Shown here: positions 17,701 through 28,575 of the stretch, piece by piece
Position numbering within the stretch: the stretch's first letter is position 1
How the letters are laid out: each line of letters begins with the position of its first letter
NCBI RefSeq assembly: GCF_036320965.1
Contig: NC_092262.1
Coordinates: forward strand, 1,100,012-1,164,011
Length of the DNA stretch: 64,000 nt
Origin: Panulirus ornatus
Taxonomy: Eukaryota; Arthropoda; Malacostraca; Decapoda; Palinuridae
Direction of reading: 5' to 3'
Made by a program: the position numbers and the translations under genes
Notes under the pieces: model-generated
The model's input: only the letters and a program-made list of their open reading frames with translations
What the model was told of the DNA's origin: nothing
Database searches by the model: none

Positions 17701-19168
17701 CCCAACAAATAGGGGTCACAAAGCTGGCCGGCTGAAAATAATCTTAAACCAACGCGTTCAGTATCATTCAGTCCAACGCGTTCAGTATCATTCAGTGGAA
17801 CTGTAGAAGTCTTAGGAATAAGCAAGCACAACTATCACTCTTGCTTGCATTATATAGGCCAGACGTTTTCTGTCCACAAGAGACCAATCTGAAGAGCTCA
17901 GTCGAAGATTGTGATGTTTTAGATAACTATCACCAGTATAGAAGAGATGAAGATCATGGGACAGCCATTTATATACACCAAAGCTTACCCCATACAGAAG
18001 TGACTTTGAATTATACTCTGGAAGCTGTCGCAAGTAGAGTATAACTTGATAACACGTACCTAGCCATTTGTTCAATTTACTATCCCGGTTCCAATGCACT
18101 TAATGATGATGAGTTCACTACCCACACAAAACTAATTCTTGGAGACTTCAACACTCATCATCATCAGTGGGGAAGTATACGGGCAGACTCTCGCGGGAAC
18201 CAAATGGTAAATTATATCATCAATTCTAATCTCTCTTCTAAAGGATGGTAGTGGAACTCGTGTAGATGATCGGACAGGAAACATCTCAGCCATCGACCTA
18301 TCTTGGTCATCGCCGGATATACTAAATGACATCACCTGGGGTACTTACGACGACTCATGGGGAAGTGACCACTTGCCAACCTGTCTTTCTTATACATGCG
18401 ACAATAGCACCAGACCGTCTCCGATCAGATTCAGTTATAAGAAAGCAGACTGGGGGTCATTCTCAAGATAAGCCGGCCTAGATGTATCCGGAGATGACAT
18501 TGACACAAAGGTCAATATTGTAACTAATACCATCCTCAGGGCTGCTGAGGCCTCTATTCCTGAGATCCCTACAATATCGATAAAGCACAGAGTTCCTTGG
18601 TGAACACCAGATTGCCGAATTGTGAGCACAATAGGAGATATAGAATCTTCGACAAAGAGCCCTCAGATAACAATTTCACTGCATATAAAACGAGGGCTCA
18701 TGCAAGAAGAACAATAAGACAAGCCAAAAGAGACGCCTGGCGTGGCTATGTTTCAACTGTGAATTAAGGATATATACTCAGCAGTCAGGTCTGGTCCACA
18801 ATAAAGAAAATGACCAGAAAATAAAAAACAACCCTCCATCCCTCAACTCACCACGCAAGACGGCAACATAGACGACCCAGTTTGACATAGCCAACGCTAT
18901 CGCCAGAAGATTCTCAGACATAAGTAGCTCGGCCATTGACGATCGACGATTTTTACACCACAAACGTCAGGCCGAGCAGACAGTGATTGACTTTGCCACA
19001 GAAGATGAAACTATGCCATACAATAATGCATTTACTCTCAAAGAAATACCTCTTGTCCTGCAATCCTGTAAAGGTTCCAGCCCAGGACCCAGCGGGATAA
19101 CCTAAGAGATAATTGAGCATCTTAGTCAAGCCAACCTGACTAAGCTGCTAACATTGTACAATAAGATT
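17701..19168 (+). pseudogene. LINE endonuclease domain and linker, unit B/C junction
   Basis: The same EN domain as at 6691-8160: IQWNCRSLRNKQAQL, the QET motif, GDFNTHHHQW and the WGSDHLP end. The histidine run is one codon shorter (HHH instead of HHHH) because a CAT triplet is missing at about 18160. It leads directly into the RT of unit C. Stops and frameshifts are at the same places as in the A/B copy. Confidence 0.85.
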
Positions 19169-20560
19169 TAGACGTCTCGAACGTTTCCAAACTCCTGGCA
19201 CTTTGCGTATGTCATCCCCATCCGGAAAGGTTCTGGAAGCCTTACGAATAACAATTCATTTCGACCTATTGCATTGACGAGCTGCATTTGCAAAGAATGG
19301 TTACTAAAAGGCTTCTTTTCTTATCAGAATCTATTAAATGATCAACAGTGTGCAGTCCGTAAACACAGAAGCGCAATGGATCATTTAATAAATTTAGAAC
19401 AGCATTTTAGATACCTTTATAAAGAAAGATTTTCTAACTGCATTTTTTTTTAGATTTGGATAAAGCTTTTGACATGACATGGCGAAACGGAATCTTAGGC
19501 AAACTTTATGCTATTGGTTTAAGAGGTTCTTTACCTGTTTTTATAGAAAATTTCTTACATGACAGAACATTCGCTCTCAAGCTCACTGCATCAAAATTAA
19601 TCTCGGACATATTTGTCCAAGAAAATGGGGTGCCACAAGGCAGCGTTTTGAGCCCAACATTGCTTAACATTATGATCAATGATATTCTGTCTCCAGCTTC
19701 CGTCCCTCGAAACCTTAAATGCTCACTTTATGCTGATAATTGTGCAATATGGCATATCCTCGCCTACCGCACAGTTTTCGGGTGAGCGGGTTCAAGTTAC
19801 ACTTCAGTCCGTTCAACGTTGGGCGCTACAGTGGGTGATTTAAGTTTTCACCAGCTAAAAGTGTCGCGGTTGTTTCCACTCGTAAAAATAGATTCCCGAA
19901 TTTGCAGCTAAAATTAGACAACAACCCGATTCCCCTTTTTGTAATAATGTTACGATTCCTTGGGTTACATTCTGAATGAAGATTGAATTGGGAAAAAAGT
20001 CATAGATTATTTAATTACAGATAGTAATAAACGTTTAAATATTCCTAAGTATCTCTCGGGCTCATTTTGGGGAGCCGACAGGAAATCTTTATTAATGTTG
20101 TACAAGACTATTACTAGAAGTAAACTGCACCATGGCTCTCAGGTGTATACATTGGCGAGTGACTGTACCCCTGAGAAAATTGGATGAGCTGCAGAATGAA
20201 TGCCTGCGAATGTGTCTTGAAGCTCTGTCATGTACCAGGGTTCAACGATTGCAGGTTGAGGCATATGTACCTCCTCTCCGGCTACGTCGAGATGAATTAA
20301 CGTTAAATGTGGTATTATGATGGCCAGGAGAAGACACACTACTGCCTGTCGCCTGGCACAACAATGTGAACAGTTCGTCCAGAGAGGCGTCAGACCCCTG
20401 GCCCTCAGAATACACTCCCTCAGTGAGAATTCTGGTCCTGAAAGAGCAAGAAGTGGACACGCTGGTCAGAAATAAAGTAGCTCCCTGGGAACAGCCACAA
20501 ATAAAAACTAAGGCCAATTGGCTCCCTGTGGTGAAAAGGAAGGCGCCGGAGAGTGAGGTA
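19169..20560 (+). pseudogene. LINE reverse transcriptase, unit C
   Basis: Third copy of the RT. The open block 19456-19785 again has DLDKAFD, GVPQGSVLSPTL and the mutant YADN box. The thumb part (20132-20320) stays open for 62 codons, with LDELQNECLRMCLEAL and PPLRLRRDEL, the usual LINE RT thumb pattern. Here codon 20186-20188 is GAG where units A and B have TAG. Unit C therefore keeps an older state at this site. Confidence 0.85.
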
Positions 20561-20584
20561 CACCAGTGATCCCGTTATATCATC

Positions 20585-20836
20585 ATGGATCATTTATCAT
20601 ATATCCACTTCCACACAGATGGCTCTAAGACAGGTGATTGTGTGGGTGTAATTGTGTGGTCAAATGAATGTTCTCTTTGGTACAGGCGGCTACCGAACCA
20701 TACAACTGTTTTCGCGGCAATAGATTATATAATGAAATCAATTCATATTAAATCGGTCATTTTTACCGATTCATTGTCAGCACTTAAAACTACAAACTCG
20801 GGTTATACCGAGTCAAATGAAATTCAGGGCAACTAA
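20585..20836 (+). pseudogene. LINE RNase H domain, unit C
   Basis: The RNase H-like block has FHTDGSKTG and IFTDSLSALKT, the latter closer to the family pattern than the D-for-A version in units A and B. It ends just before sequence quality appears to collapse at about 20840. Confidence 0.8.
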
Positions 20837-20839
20837 ATT

Positions 20840-22188
20840 TATGTAATGAATATATTATTTTGAATTGGGATGCTGGTGGGGCATTGTTTAACTTTTCGAC
20901 AAAAGATGAACGGCAACCGGTGGGGGAAAGGCGACCCCCAGAACCCGAGGGGGGGGACGTTCCGATCCCTCGGGCGGCTGGGCTCCTGCCTCCTTGGGAA
21001 ATGGGAAATTTAATATTTCTTCTGTGGCAAGGTCAGTGGGGCCAGCTGGGCTATTCAAGGAAATATAAACTACATGGAGCGGTGGGACGACCGGGGTAAG
21101 GAAGAATAGGAAAGAGGGTTCGGCCGGGCCGCAAGTCGCCAACTGGTCACACCCCCTCGAAATCCTCCCCACCCCTCCCTCATCACCACACTCCCACTAA
21201 CCACTCACACACAAAACCCTTCCCTACTCCCCCAAACACCACACAATTCCCATACCCCCCTACAAATACATTAAAATTTTCCACCCAAACTACATCCCAC
21301 GACTAAAACCCGTATAGCTCAACTTTTTTCCCCCACCTACAAACTTACACACCCCTCAAATCACCCAAGGCACCCATCAACCTACACCGCACCCCCTTCA
21401 ACCCGGCATACCCCGACACTAACCAGCATCCCAAAAAACCCCCTCATCCCAAAAGCCCTCCTTCAAACCCTCTCCCCCTCCCCCCACAACTTCCCCCCTC
21501 TAAACCCAAAAAACTCTCCCTTAAAAAACCCCAACCCAAAAATAATCCCACCACCACAACCTACATCCCACACAACCATTTCCTATCTAAACACCCCTAC
21601 AAACCCTATATACCAATCACCTCCCATAAATCCCCCCAAACCACTCCCCTCTCTCACCCGGACCCTACTTCTTTCTCCTCCCCACCACCTTTTCACTACC
21701 TCAACTAATTTCCCCCTAAAAGTCTACCCTCCCCATTCTTCAACCAACACCGATCTAACCTTCAGCACACACAACCATAACAACCTTCAGACACCTCGCC
21801 CACCTACATCACCACACCCCCCTCCTATCATACCATAGGCCCCCCTTCCCCCATATCAAAACCCCCCAACATTAATGTTTTTCCAACCCCCCTACAACCA
21901 TACTCACTCCACCCACCTCCCATCTCCCACAACACCCCCACTAACAAAAGACATCTTAATACTCAACACCCTCCACAACCTTTCACCATAACACACCCAT
22001 CAAAACCAATACCCCCCACAACCCTATTTCACCCCACCCCTCAACCCTAATCACACACAACCACACATAAAACCTTAAACCCAGAATCACACCCAAAACC
22101 CCCACCCCTACAAAAAAAAACTCCAAACCAAACCCCCCACCCACTCCACCACACCCACCTTCCCAACACAACACAAAACCCCACCTAC
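20840..22188 (+). other. Degraded LINE linker and 30-bp array, probably low-accuracy consensus
   Basis: 20840-21130 aligns with 9860-10150 of unit B but with many single-base indels and lengthened G runs. 21150-22188 keeps the A/C-rich composition and the words of the 30-bp unit (CCACCTACAA, ACACAACAC) but in broken phase. Sequence on either side is clean (unit C up to about 20836; regular 30-bp units from about 22190). The pattern looks like uncorrected long-read consensus rather than ordinary decay. Confidence 0.65.
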
Positions 22189-23456
22189 AACCACATCACA
22201 CACAGCACCCATTTCAACCATGCATCCCCACAACACCCACCTACAAAACCCTGCATCACACGCAACACCCACTCAACCTACATCACACACAACCCCCACC
22301 TACAACCATGCATCACACACAGCACCCACCTACAACCATGCATCACACACAACACCCACCTACAACCATACATCACACAACACCCACCTACAACCATACA
22401 TCTCACACAACACCCACCTGCAACCATACATCACACACAGCACCCACCTGCAACCATACATCACACAACACCCACCTACAACCATACATCACACACAACA
22501 CCCACCTACAACCATATATCACACACAACACCCACCTATAACCATACATCACACACAACACCCACCTACAGCCCTACATCAAACACAACACCCACCTACA
22601 ACCATACATCACTCACAACACCCACCTACAACCATACATCACACACAGCAACCATCTACAACCATACATCACACACAACACCCACCTACAACCATAAATC
22701 ACACACAACACCCACCTACAACCAAACATCACACACAGCACCCATCTACAACCATATTTCACACACAACACCCACCTACAAACAATACATCACACACAAC
22801 ACCCACCTACAACCATACATCACACACAACACCCACTTACAACCATCACACACAACACCAACTACAACCATACATCGCACACACACCACTACAAACATAC
22901 ATACAAAACAACCCACCTACAATACTCAACATAGCACCACTAAAACATCATTCCACGCACATACCAATACATCACACTACAACACCCCACCTTACAACCA
23001 TGCTTCACACATAGAACCCACCTACAACCATACATCACACACAGCACCCACCTACAACCATACATCACACACAACACCCACCTACAACCATGCATCACAC
23101 ACAACACCCACCTACAACCATACATCGCACACAACACCCACCTACAACCATACATCACACACAACACCCACCTACAACCATACATCACACATAGCACCCA
23201 CCTACAACCATACATCACACACAGCACCCATCTACAACCATACATCACACACAACACCCACCTACAACCATACATCACACACAACGCCCACGTACAGCCA
23301 TGCATCATACACACACCCACCTACAACCATACATTACACACAACACCCACCTACAACCATATATCACACACAACACCCACCTATAACCATATATCACACA
23401 TAGCACCCACCTACAACCATACATCACACACAGCACCCACCTACAACCATATATAA
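22189..23456 (+). repeat. 30-bp minisatellite, unit C
   Basis: About 40 units of the same 30-bp repeat as in units A and B, with some units missing 1-4 bases between 22220 and 22960. The last unit encodes THLQPYI and is followed, still in frame, by the LINE's zinc-knuckle region. The array therefore lies inside LINE coding sequence. Confidence 0.95.
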
Positions 23457-23775
23457 ACCACAACTTTCCAACAAAATGCGAAACCTGCCAATGCAGTCAG
23501 ACAATAGACCACCTCCTCTCACAGTGAACGAAACATTATGAAAACAGGAAGAGGCTGATTGAATATTTCAAGAACAAGAAAACCAACTTCACCATCTACA
23601 ATCTACTTCATCATCTACAATCTACTTCACCATCTACAATCTACTTCACCATTTTCAATCTACTTCATCATTTACAATCTACTTCACCATCTACAATCTA
23701 CTTGGTGATGATAACAACATAATCAACCAATTGTTCATCTTTCTGAAGGAAACGGAAATAATCAAGATGATATAA
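23457..23775 (+). pseudogene. LINE ORF2 C-terminus with zinc knuckle
   Basis: In frame with the last 30-bp unit, the translation gives NHNFPTKCETCQCSQTIDHL and then, after one TGA, KHYENRKRLIEYF. This is the Cys/His knuckle (C-x2-C then H) that closes ORF2 in many RNase H-bearing LINEs. A 19-bp array interrupts IYNLLG; beyond it the frame resumes as GDDNNIINQLFIFLKETE and ends at TAA 23773-23775. Only this unit of the macrosatellite keeps the true 3' end of the element. Confidence 0.8.
23588..23701 (+). repeat. 19-bp minisatellite, 6 copies
   Basis: Six copies of TTCACCATCTACAATCTAC and close variants, exactly 114 bp. The five extra copies add 95 bp, which is not a multiple of three, so the LINE's C-terminal frame is broken here. 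Confidence 0.95.
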
Positions 23776-24277
23776 GGTGGTTCATTGGTTTGACTCTGTG
23801 CCGGAGCTGGCTTCGGGGTGAGGCTGCTGCTCTCGCTCTGGGCTGGTGGTTGTGTGGTGGGCAAAGCAATTCGCTCATTATGCTGCTGGCCAGGATCGGG
23901 TGGTGGTTTCGACCTAGGGGTTGGTTCCGTTATGGTGTCCAGCTGACGAGTTGCCGAAGCCATTATGTTATATTTTATATATATGTTCCATGTTATAGGA
24001 CTATCTCTTAACATATCCTTTCACTTTCGTTGTCCTTTTGGCAGCTACACCAGTGGATGTTGTGCCAACTGAGTGGTGTTGGCTGCCACGTTGACACAAT
24101 AACCACTTAACAACTTTTCTTCCAACTTTTTTTCTTTTTTCTCTCTTTTTCTCCCTATAGGACTAGGTAGTAGTAATCGGTATTGATGTTATCATTATGT
24201 AGGGACTTTATACAGTCAAAAATCAAACAGGGTTGTAGGCCTAATGACCTTACTTATAGGTCGCTGGTTGTTAAACC
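23776..24277 (+). mobile_element. Probable LINE 3' UTR
   Basis: Non-coding sequence directly after the ORF2 stop. It includes a T-rich block (24115-24160) and ends near a GACCTTACTTATAGG/GGTTGTTAAACCCAACC stretch. No poly(A) is obvious. The boundary with the short element that starts near 24278 is approximate. Confidence 0.5.
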
Positions 24278-24394
24278 CAACCAATGAATGTATTCCCTGC
24301 GTGTTTTAGAAGGCGACTAAAAGGGGGAGGGATCGGTTAGCTGGAAATCCTCCCTTCCCTTTTATAATTTTCCTAAAGAAGGAAGGGAGAGATT

Positions 24395-24396
<2 letters not shown>
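24278..24396 (+). mobile_element. Short LINE-derived element (5' part), truncated
   Basis: Matches the head of the short element described at 57865: ATTCCCTGCGTG, AGGCGACTAAAAGGG and CTGGAAATCCTCCC, then T-rich sequence with AAAGAAGGAA. It is followed by (TA)n. Confidence 0.75.

Positions 24397-24454
<58 letters not shown>
24397..24454 (+). repeat. (TA)n microsatellite
   Basis: 58 bp of pure TA between two oppositely oriented short LINE-derived elements. Confidence 0.97.
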
Positions 24455-24456
<2 letters not shown>

Positions 24457-24458
24457 TT

Positions 24459-24687
24459 TCTTTTCTTTCATATTATTCGCCATTTCCCGCGGTTGCAAGG
24501 TAGCGCTAAGAACAGAGGACTGGGCCTTTGAGGGAATATCCTCACCTGGCCACCCTTCTCTGTTCCTTCTTTGGGGAAAAAAAAGAAAAAAAGCAAAAGG
24601 TTAGGATTTCCAGCCCCCCGCTCCCTTCCCTTTTAGTTGCCTTCTACGACACGCAGGGAATACGTGGGAAGTATTCTTTCTCCCCTA
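24459..24687 (-). mobile_element. Short LINE-derived element, nearly complete
   Basis: A minus-strand copy of the element seen three times at 57865-58662. On the minus strand it runs from the head (GAATACTTCCCACGTATTCC) to the tail (GCTACCTTGCAACCGCGGGA, then AATATGAAAG). It has small differences from the copies at 58 kb. Confidence 0.85.
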
Positions 24688-24694
24688 TGTGTGT

Positions 24695-24726
<32 letters not shown>
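24688..24726 (+). repeat. (GT)n microsatellite
   Basis: GT repeat with one TATG interruption. Confidence 0.95.
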
Positions 24727-24789
24727 CCCAATCCGTTCCCGTCGCTACCCCGACACACTTGAAACGGCAGCCTCCTCCACCTGCGCGCG

Positions 24790-24820
24790 CGCGTGAGGTA
24801 GCGCCAGGAAAAGGCAGCAA
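24790..24820 (-). mobile_element. Fragment of RTE-like LINE 3' UTR
   Basis: GAGGTAGCGCCAGGAAAAGG is close to the reverse complement of the LINE 3' UTR word TTTTCCTAGCGCTACCTCGC. It is a very short remnant next to a (GC)n-like run. Confidence 0.4.
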
Positions 24821-24958
24821 CGTGAGACGAAGGTAATTTGAGTACATAGTATTCGAATAGTTATTTCCTATTAACCAGGCCCACAGCCTAGCGGTAGAGC
24901 CCCGCATGTGGCACAGGGGTCCAGGCTTCGATCTTGGCTGCTGGGGGTTTGTATGATA
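24821..24958 (+). mobile_element. tRNA-derived SINE, end-to-head junction copy
   Basis: It starts with GTGAGACGAAGGTAATTTGA and TATTCGAATAGTTATTTCCT, the end of the 279-bp SINE unit at 56043-56692. It continues with an A-box-like CAGCCTAGCGGTAGAG and a B-box-like GCTTCGATCTTGG, the head of the next unit. The same tail-to-head order occurs at both loci. Confidence 0.75.
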
Positions 24959-25169
24959 TATATGAATATATATACTTTTTGGGGGGGAAGGCTCTTTATT
25001 CTTTGATCAATGGAGACATTTGTGGATCATTGGTGGTATTTTGTATGTTTTTTGGGTCAAGTGTGATAAATAATGTTCAGTTCAATGTTTTGATCATGGA
25101 CCATAAATGTATATAGTTGTCATTCCTCCTAAATCCTGTATATTTTCGGTCATTAGAACATCGATCTAT
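24959..25169. other. Unique sequence, nothing recognised
   Basis: About 210 bp, T-rich, with a short run of G at 24981-24988. No domain or repeat match that I can see. Confidence 0.5.
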
Positions 25170-25330
25170 TCATCTCATATAGGTGTTGTTAAGGGAGTTG
25201 TCTATTAGTGCACAGATGATTTCCTGGGTAAAGAAAGTGTTACCGTACTCCACCCTCATGAGGTTACTGCACGACAGCAAAGATCACCCTTTGGTAGACC
25301 GTGCTATAGGCAGCACAACCCCGTCAAAGA
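25170..25330 (-). pseudogene. Unidentified coding remnant
   Basis: On the minus strand a frame reads FDGVVLPIARSTKG, one stop, then SNLMRVEYGNTFFTQEIICA and a further 14 residues to TGA at 25172-25170. The composition looks protein-like, and it lies on the same strand as the two larger intronless remnants nearby, so it may belong to the same inserted segment. I do not recognise the family. Confidence 0.35.
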
Positions 25331-25401
25331 TCTCACTCCATAAGTGAACTTATATAGATTCTTTTTTTTTTTAACATTTTGGCCTGTCTATAAGGAACTC
25401 A

Positions 25402-25853
25402 CTATGTTTCCTCAATATCAGGATCTTGTGGCTCTGTGTGGGGGATGTGGTTGGTGGGCTGTGTGTCTGCCTGTGTCTGGGAAGCGGGGCTGGTGGCCTC
25501 TGTGACTGGGTGTGTCTGGAGATCAGGGCAAGTCTTGGGTATGAACTTCAATATACTGTGACCGATATCGTCTCTCAACCGATCCCTCTCGTACTTCTCT
25601 TGCACGGCCTTCGTGATATACGTTTGGGCGGCTTTCTCCATTTTCTTTGCATATTCAGTCAGTGATCCTGCGCCATCGAGCCACATGATACCAGAATAGT
25701 ATCGTTCCTGTTTCCCAACGGGTCCAAAATCTTGGTGTCACACAAGATGCCGAGGGAACCCCAAATGGCGGCCCGATGTTTACGTTAGAAGCCACGGACT
25801 CGTTATGTATCTTGCAGTAACTTTCATACCGTTGCTGCAGCTCTTTCCTGCTG

Positions 25854-25903
<50 letters not shown>

Positions 25904-26002
25904 GAGAGAGAGAGTCTTTCCCTTCATTTGAACGAAGGTATTCATGAAACTAACAAAGGAAGCCTTTCCTTTGTAGTCCCGTCTGTAGTAACAGAAAGCC
26001 AT
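25402..26002 (-). pseudogene. Unidentified intronless gene remnant with (TC)n insertion and frameshift
   Basis: On the minus strand the frame from 26002 reads AFCYYRRDYKGKASFVSFMN, then an in-frame Leu-Ser run encoded by the GA/TC microsatellite (25857-25915), then SRKELQQRYESYCKIHN and NIGPPFGVPSAS. Near 25740 the good reading moves to another frame, which gives KQERYYSGIMWLDGAGSLTE, a charged helical stretch and a Thr/Pro-rich tail ending at 25402. A gene of at least 190 codons has thus been broken by microsatellite growth and one indel. The family is unknown; absence of introns and proximity to 26736-27773 suggest a shared, possibly viral, source. Confidence 0.5.
25857..25915 (+). repeat. 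(GA)n microsatellite
   Basis: GA repeat with a CGAG and similar interruptions, inserted inside the coding remnant 25402-26002 without changing its frame. Confidence 0.95.
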
Positions 26003-26251
26003 TGAAGACGTGGATTGGGTCAGGCGAAGTTACACAGACTAACAAGATAGTCCTTTAATCACTGGTCCTGTATCAGCACTGAACTCGAAATACGTCAGAA
26101 CGACAATTTGAACCCAGGGCTGGAGGGCCAATTGATGATATTCTCACGTCTTGCTCAACCAAGTAACCTCGGTTAGACTTTGTTTATGTTCAAACAGAGT
26201 AAAGCTAATATAGTGAAGCTTGATGATTCTCTTTATATGTAAGTTGCAATG

Positions 26252-26290
<39 letters not shown>

Positions 26291-26607
26291 CAAGAAATGT
26301 CCAAATTAATATATTTATGAGGATGTAGTGAATATAGTCTTTGACCAAGATAAACTTCATTGATGATAAAGATAAGATGACTGTGAAGATGTAGTGAAAA
26401 TACTCTTAAAGCACAGAAAAACCATTGATTTTCAAAATGATTGTGAGGAAGTAGTGAAAATGTCGTTTGACTATGATAATCGCCAGTGATGTTGAAAATA
26501 ACATCTTAATAAGCCAAAATAAACAACAGTCAAATCAAATAATTATTCAAAAGCTAGGGTAAACAACCAGAACTAAAATGAACTAGAAAGTCCAACAAAT
26601 AACAAGA
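26003..26607. other. AT-rich spacer, no gene seen
   Basis: It contains a (TA)n tract at 26259-26288 and loosely repeated GATGTAGTGAAAATA / GAAGTAGTGAAAATG words at 26320-26470 (about 65-bp spacing, two to three diverged copies). No coding frame is supported. Confidence 0.5.
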
Positions 26608-26720
26608 AAATTTAGAAAAAAGAAGAAAAAGAGAGGGGAGGATTTTCAGCCCTCCGCTCTCTCCCCTTTTAGTCGCTTTCTACGACAAGCAGGGAATACG
26701 TGGGAATAACCCCAGGGATC
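26608..26720 (-). mobile_element. Short LINE-derived element (5' part)
   Basis: On the minus strand it begins ATCCCTGGGGTTATTCCCAC, followed by TATTCCCTGCTTGTCGTAG and GGCTGAAAATCCTCCCC, and ends in a T-rich run. Its first base lies about 16 bp beyond the stop codon of the adjacent gene remnant. Confidence 0.8.
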
Positions 26721-26735
26721 GCGTCAGAACGCTCT

Positions 26736-27773
26736 TCACATCCAAGGATATGGAAGGAAGAAGTTCGTTGGCATTTTGCGGCGTGGTATGGTAGATGGCT
26801 TGATAGCACCCCAAACCTCTTTCTTATCGTCGAAGTACGACTCTTTAGGGATCCCCCACCTCTTGACTGAATGCTCGAATATAGCCTTGCTGTTGTCATA
26901 ATCCTCGACCGTAGGCACGTCGTAGCCATTGACCTGGAGGATGCCTTTCAACTTGAGGGCGTAGTCCTTCATATACAGCAGGTGATCCTCTATACAACGG
27001 CGCCTGTATGTTTGCTTAGAGCGGGTGCCGTGTTTCATGAAGTAGGCATCGTAAGGGTTCTCCTTGACATACTTACAGCGCCACTGTTCCCTCATGTAAC
27101 GGACATACTGCTCCTTCACGTCGTCAAGGGCCGTCTTGACGTAAGGGTTGAGCTTCACCTTTGTTTCGGGGTGGGCGGAGGGTTTATACTGGCTCCCGTG
27201 AAAGTCCCAGGTGGTATCGAATCCTGGGGATTTGACGGAGTACCTGTCGTACTTGGTAAAGTCGACGGAGTTGTCACCACCATTGTGGGCCAGGAAGACT
27301 GGTTCGTCCTGGTCGTGTGAGTCGTAGAGGGCCAGGTACCTGGGGTTCCTCTCCAGGGTGAACCAGTGATAGGAGTCGCTGGAGAAGCGGAGCACCTTCC
27401 CGAGCTCGATGTCCACAGCTCCATCATTCGACAATATGGACAGGGTGGGGTTCCCTCCATTGGTCATCACACCGACCACACTGATGGTGGACTTGCTCAA
27501 GCCAGGAAGACCATAGCTCGACCCGGCATCGGGCAGCTTGTACATAGGCAGCGTGGGTTTGCCGCTGGCTAGGGAACGGACAAGCTCGTAGTGCCTGATC
27601 ATGAGGTCTTTGGCGTCGTTCAGCTGATACAGGGAGGGAGCCTTGACTTCCCAGGGCGGGAGCTCCTATATGCTTTTGTGGAGGGCCGTCCGCAGCGGCG
27701 GAAACACAAAGGCACTCGAGACCAACTGCAAAGACACGATCCCCAAGATTATGAATTTAATGATATGAATCAT
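26736..27773 (-). pseudogene. Intronless secreted or envelope-type protein gene with one in-frame stop
   Basis: An ATG at 27773-27771 opens a minus-strand frame of about 345 codons that ends at TGA 26738-26736. It is interrupted only by a TAG at codon 36 (27668-27666); an internal ATG at 27602 leaves 288 open codons. The first 21 residues form a typical signal peptide or signal anchor: a Lys at position 6 within a hydrophobic stretch, ending SSA. The body is rich in Tyr, Asp and Lys with only two Cys, and includes a basic YMREQWRCKYVKENPYDAYF block and a FFLPYPWM C-terminus. Third codon positions are G/C-rich, unlike the AT-rich surroundings. No intron, membrane helix or known domain is evident to me. 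An endogenised large DNA virus gene is a possible origin, but this is inference from structure and context, not recognition. Confidence 0.6.
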
Positions 27774-27889
27774 GACGATTTAATTTAACGCTATGGATTT
27801 TTTCTTTTGGAGAATGTTTATACCGAAACGAAATTGGCGTATGTGTCTGTATGTGTATGTGTGTGTGTGTGTGTGAGCGTGTATGTGTG
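27774..27889 (+). repeat. Short spacer with (GT)n
   Basis: It includes an imperfect GT repeat (27840-27905) at the left edge of the 111-130-bp tandem array. Confidence 0.7.
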
Positions 27890-28497
27890 TGTGGGTGTGC
27901 GTGTATGTGTGTGTATTTGTGTATGTAGTGATGATGCTAGTTGGTTATCAAGTATCTTAGTTGATTCTTCTTTGGTATAAAGACTTTCTAAAAGGGGAAA
28001 CAAAAGGAGTCATGTGTGTGCGAGTATTTGTGTGTGTAGTGATGATGTTAGTTGGTTTAACAAGTATCTTAATAGATTCTTCTTTGTTATGAAGACTTTC
28101 TAAAAGGGGAAACAAAAGAAGTCATGTGTGTGCGTGTATTGGTGTGTGTAGTGATGATGTTAGTTGGTTATCAAGTATCTTAGTTGATTCTTCTTTGTTA
28201 TAAAAACTTTCTAAAAGGGGAAACAAAAGAAGGAATAATGTGTGCGTGTGTGTGTGTGTGCGTGTATTTGTGTGTGTAGTGATGATGTTAGTTGGTTTAA
28301 CAAGTATCTTAATAGATTCTTCTTTGTTATAAAAACTTTATAAAAGGGGAAACAAAAGAAGGAATAATGTGTGCGTGTGTATGTGTGTGCGTGTATTTGT
28401 GTGTGTAGTGATGATGTTAGTTGGTTTAACAAGTATCTTAGTAGATTCTTCTTTGTTATAAAAACTTTCTAAAAGGGGAAACAAAAGAAGGAATCAT

Positions 28498-28548
<51 letters not shown>

Positions 28549-28575
28549 GATGATGTTAGTTGGTTTAACAATTAT
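27890..28575 (+). repeat. Tandem array of 111-130-bp units related to the LINE 5' UTR
   Basis: The word GTAGTGATGATGTTAGTTGG recurs about six times, at spacings near 111, 111, 130, 130 and 130 bp. Each unit also holds CAAGTATCTTA, TTCTTCTTTG, a CTTTCTAAAAGGGGAAACAA word and a GT-rich part. That last word plus AGAAGGAGTCA matches the LINE 5' UTR at 35150-35178 (CTTTCTAAAATGGGAAACAG). The array sits directly upstream of LINE copy 1, like tandem promoter monomers of some LINEs; promoter function is not shown. Confidence 0.8.

Noticed and set aside
21983..22174. Gly/Val/Leu-rich minus-strand frame
   Set aside because: Lies in the noisy A/C-rich block derived from the 30-bp array; chance frame.
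24644..24907. Gene on the minus strand near 24.6-24.9 kb
   Set aside because: The frame runs across a short LINE-derived element, (GT)n and a SINE; no protein features.
26871..27320. Plus-strand frame of 149 codons opposite the virus-like gene
   Set aside because: It is antisense to the longer minus-strand frame, which has the signal peptide, better composition and a natural stop.
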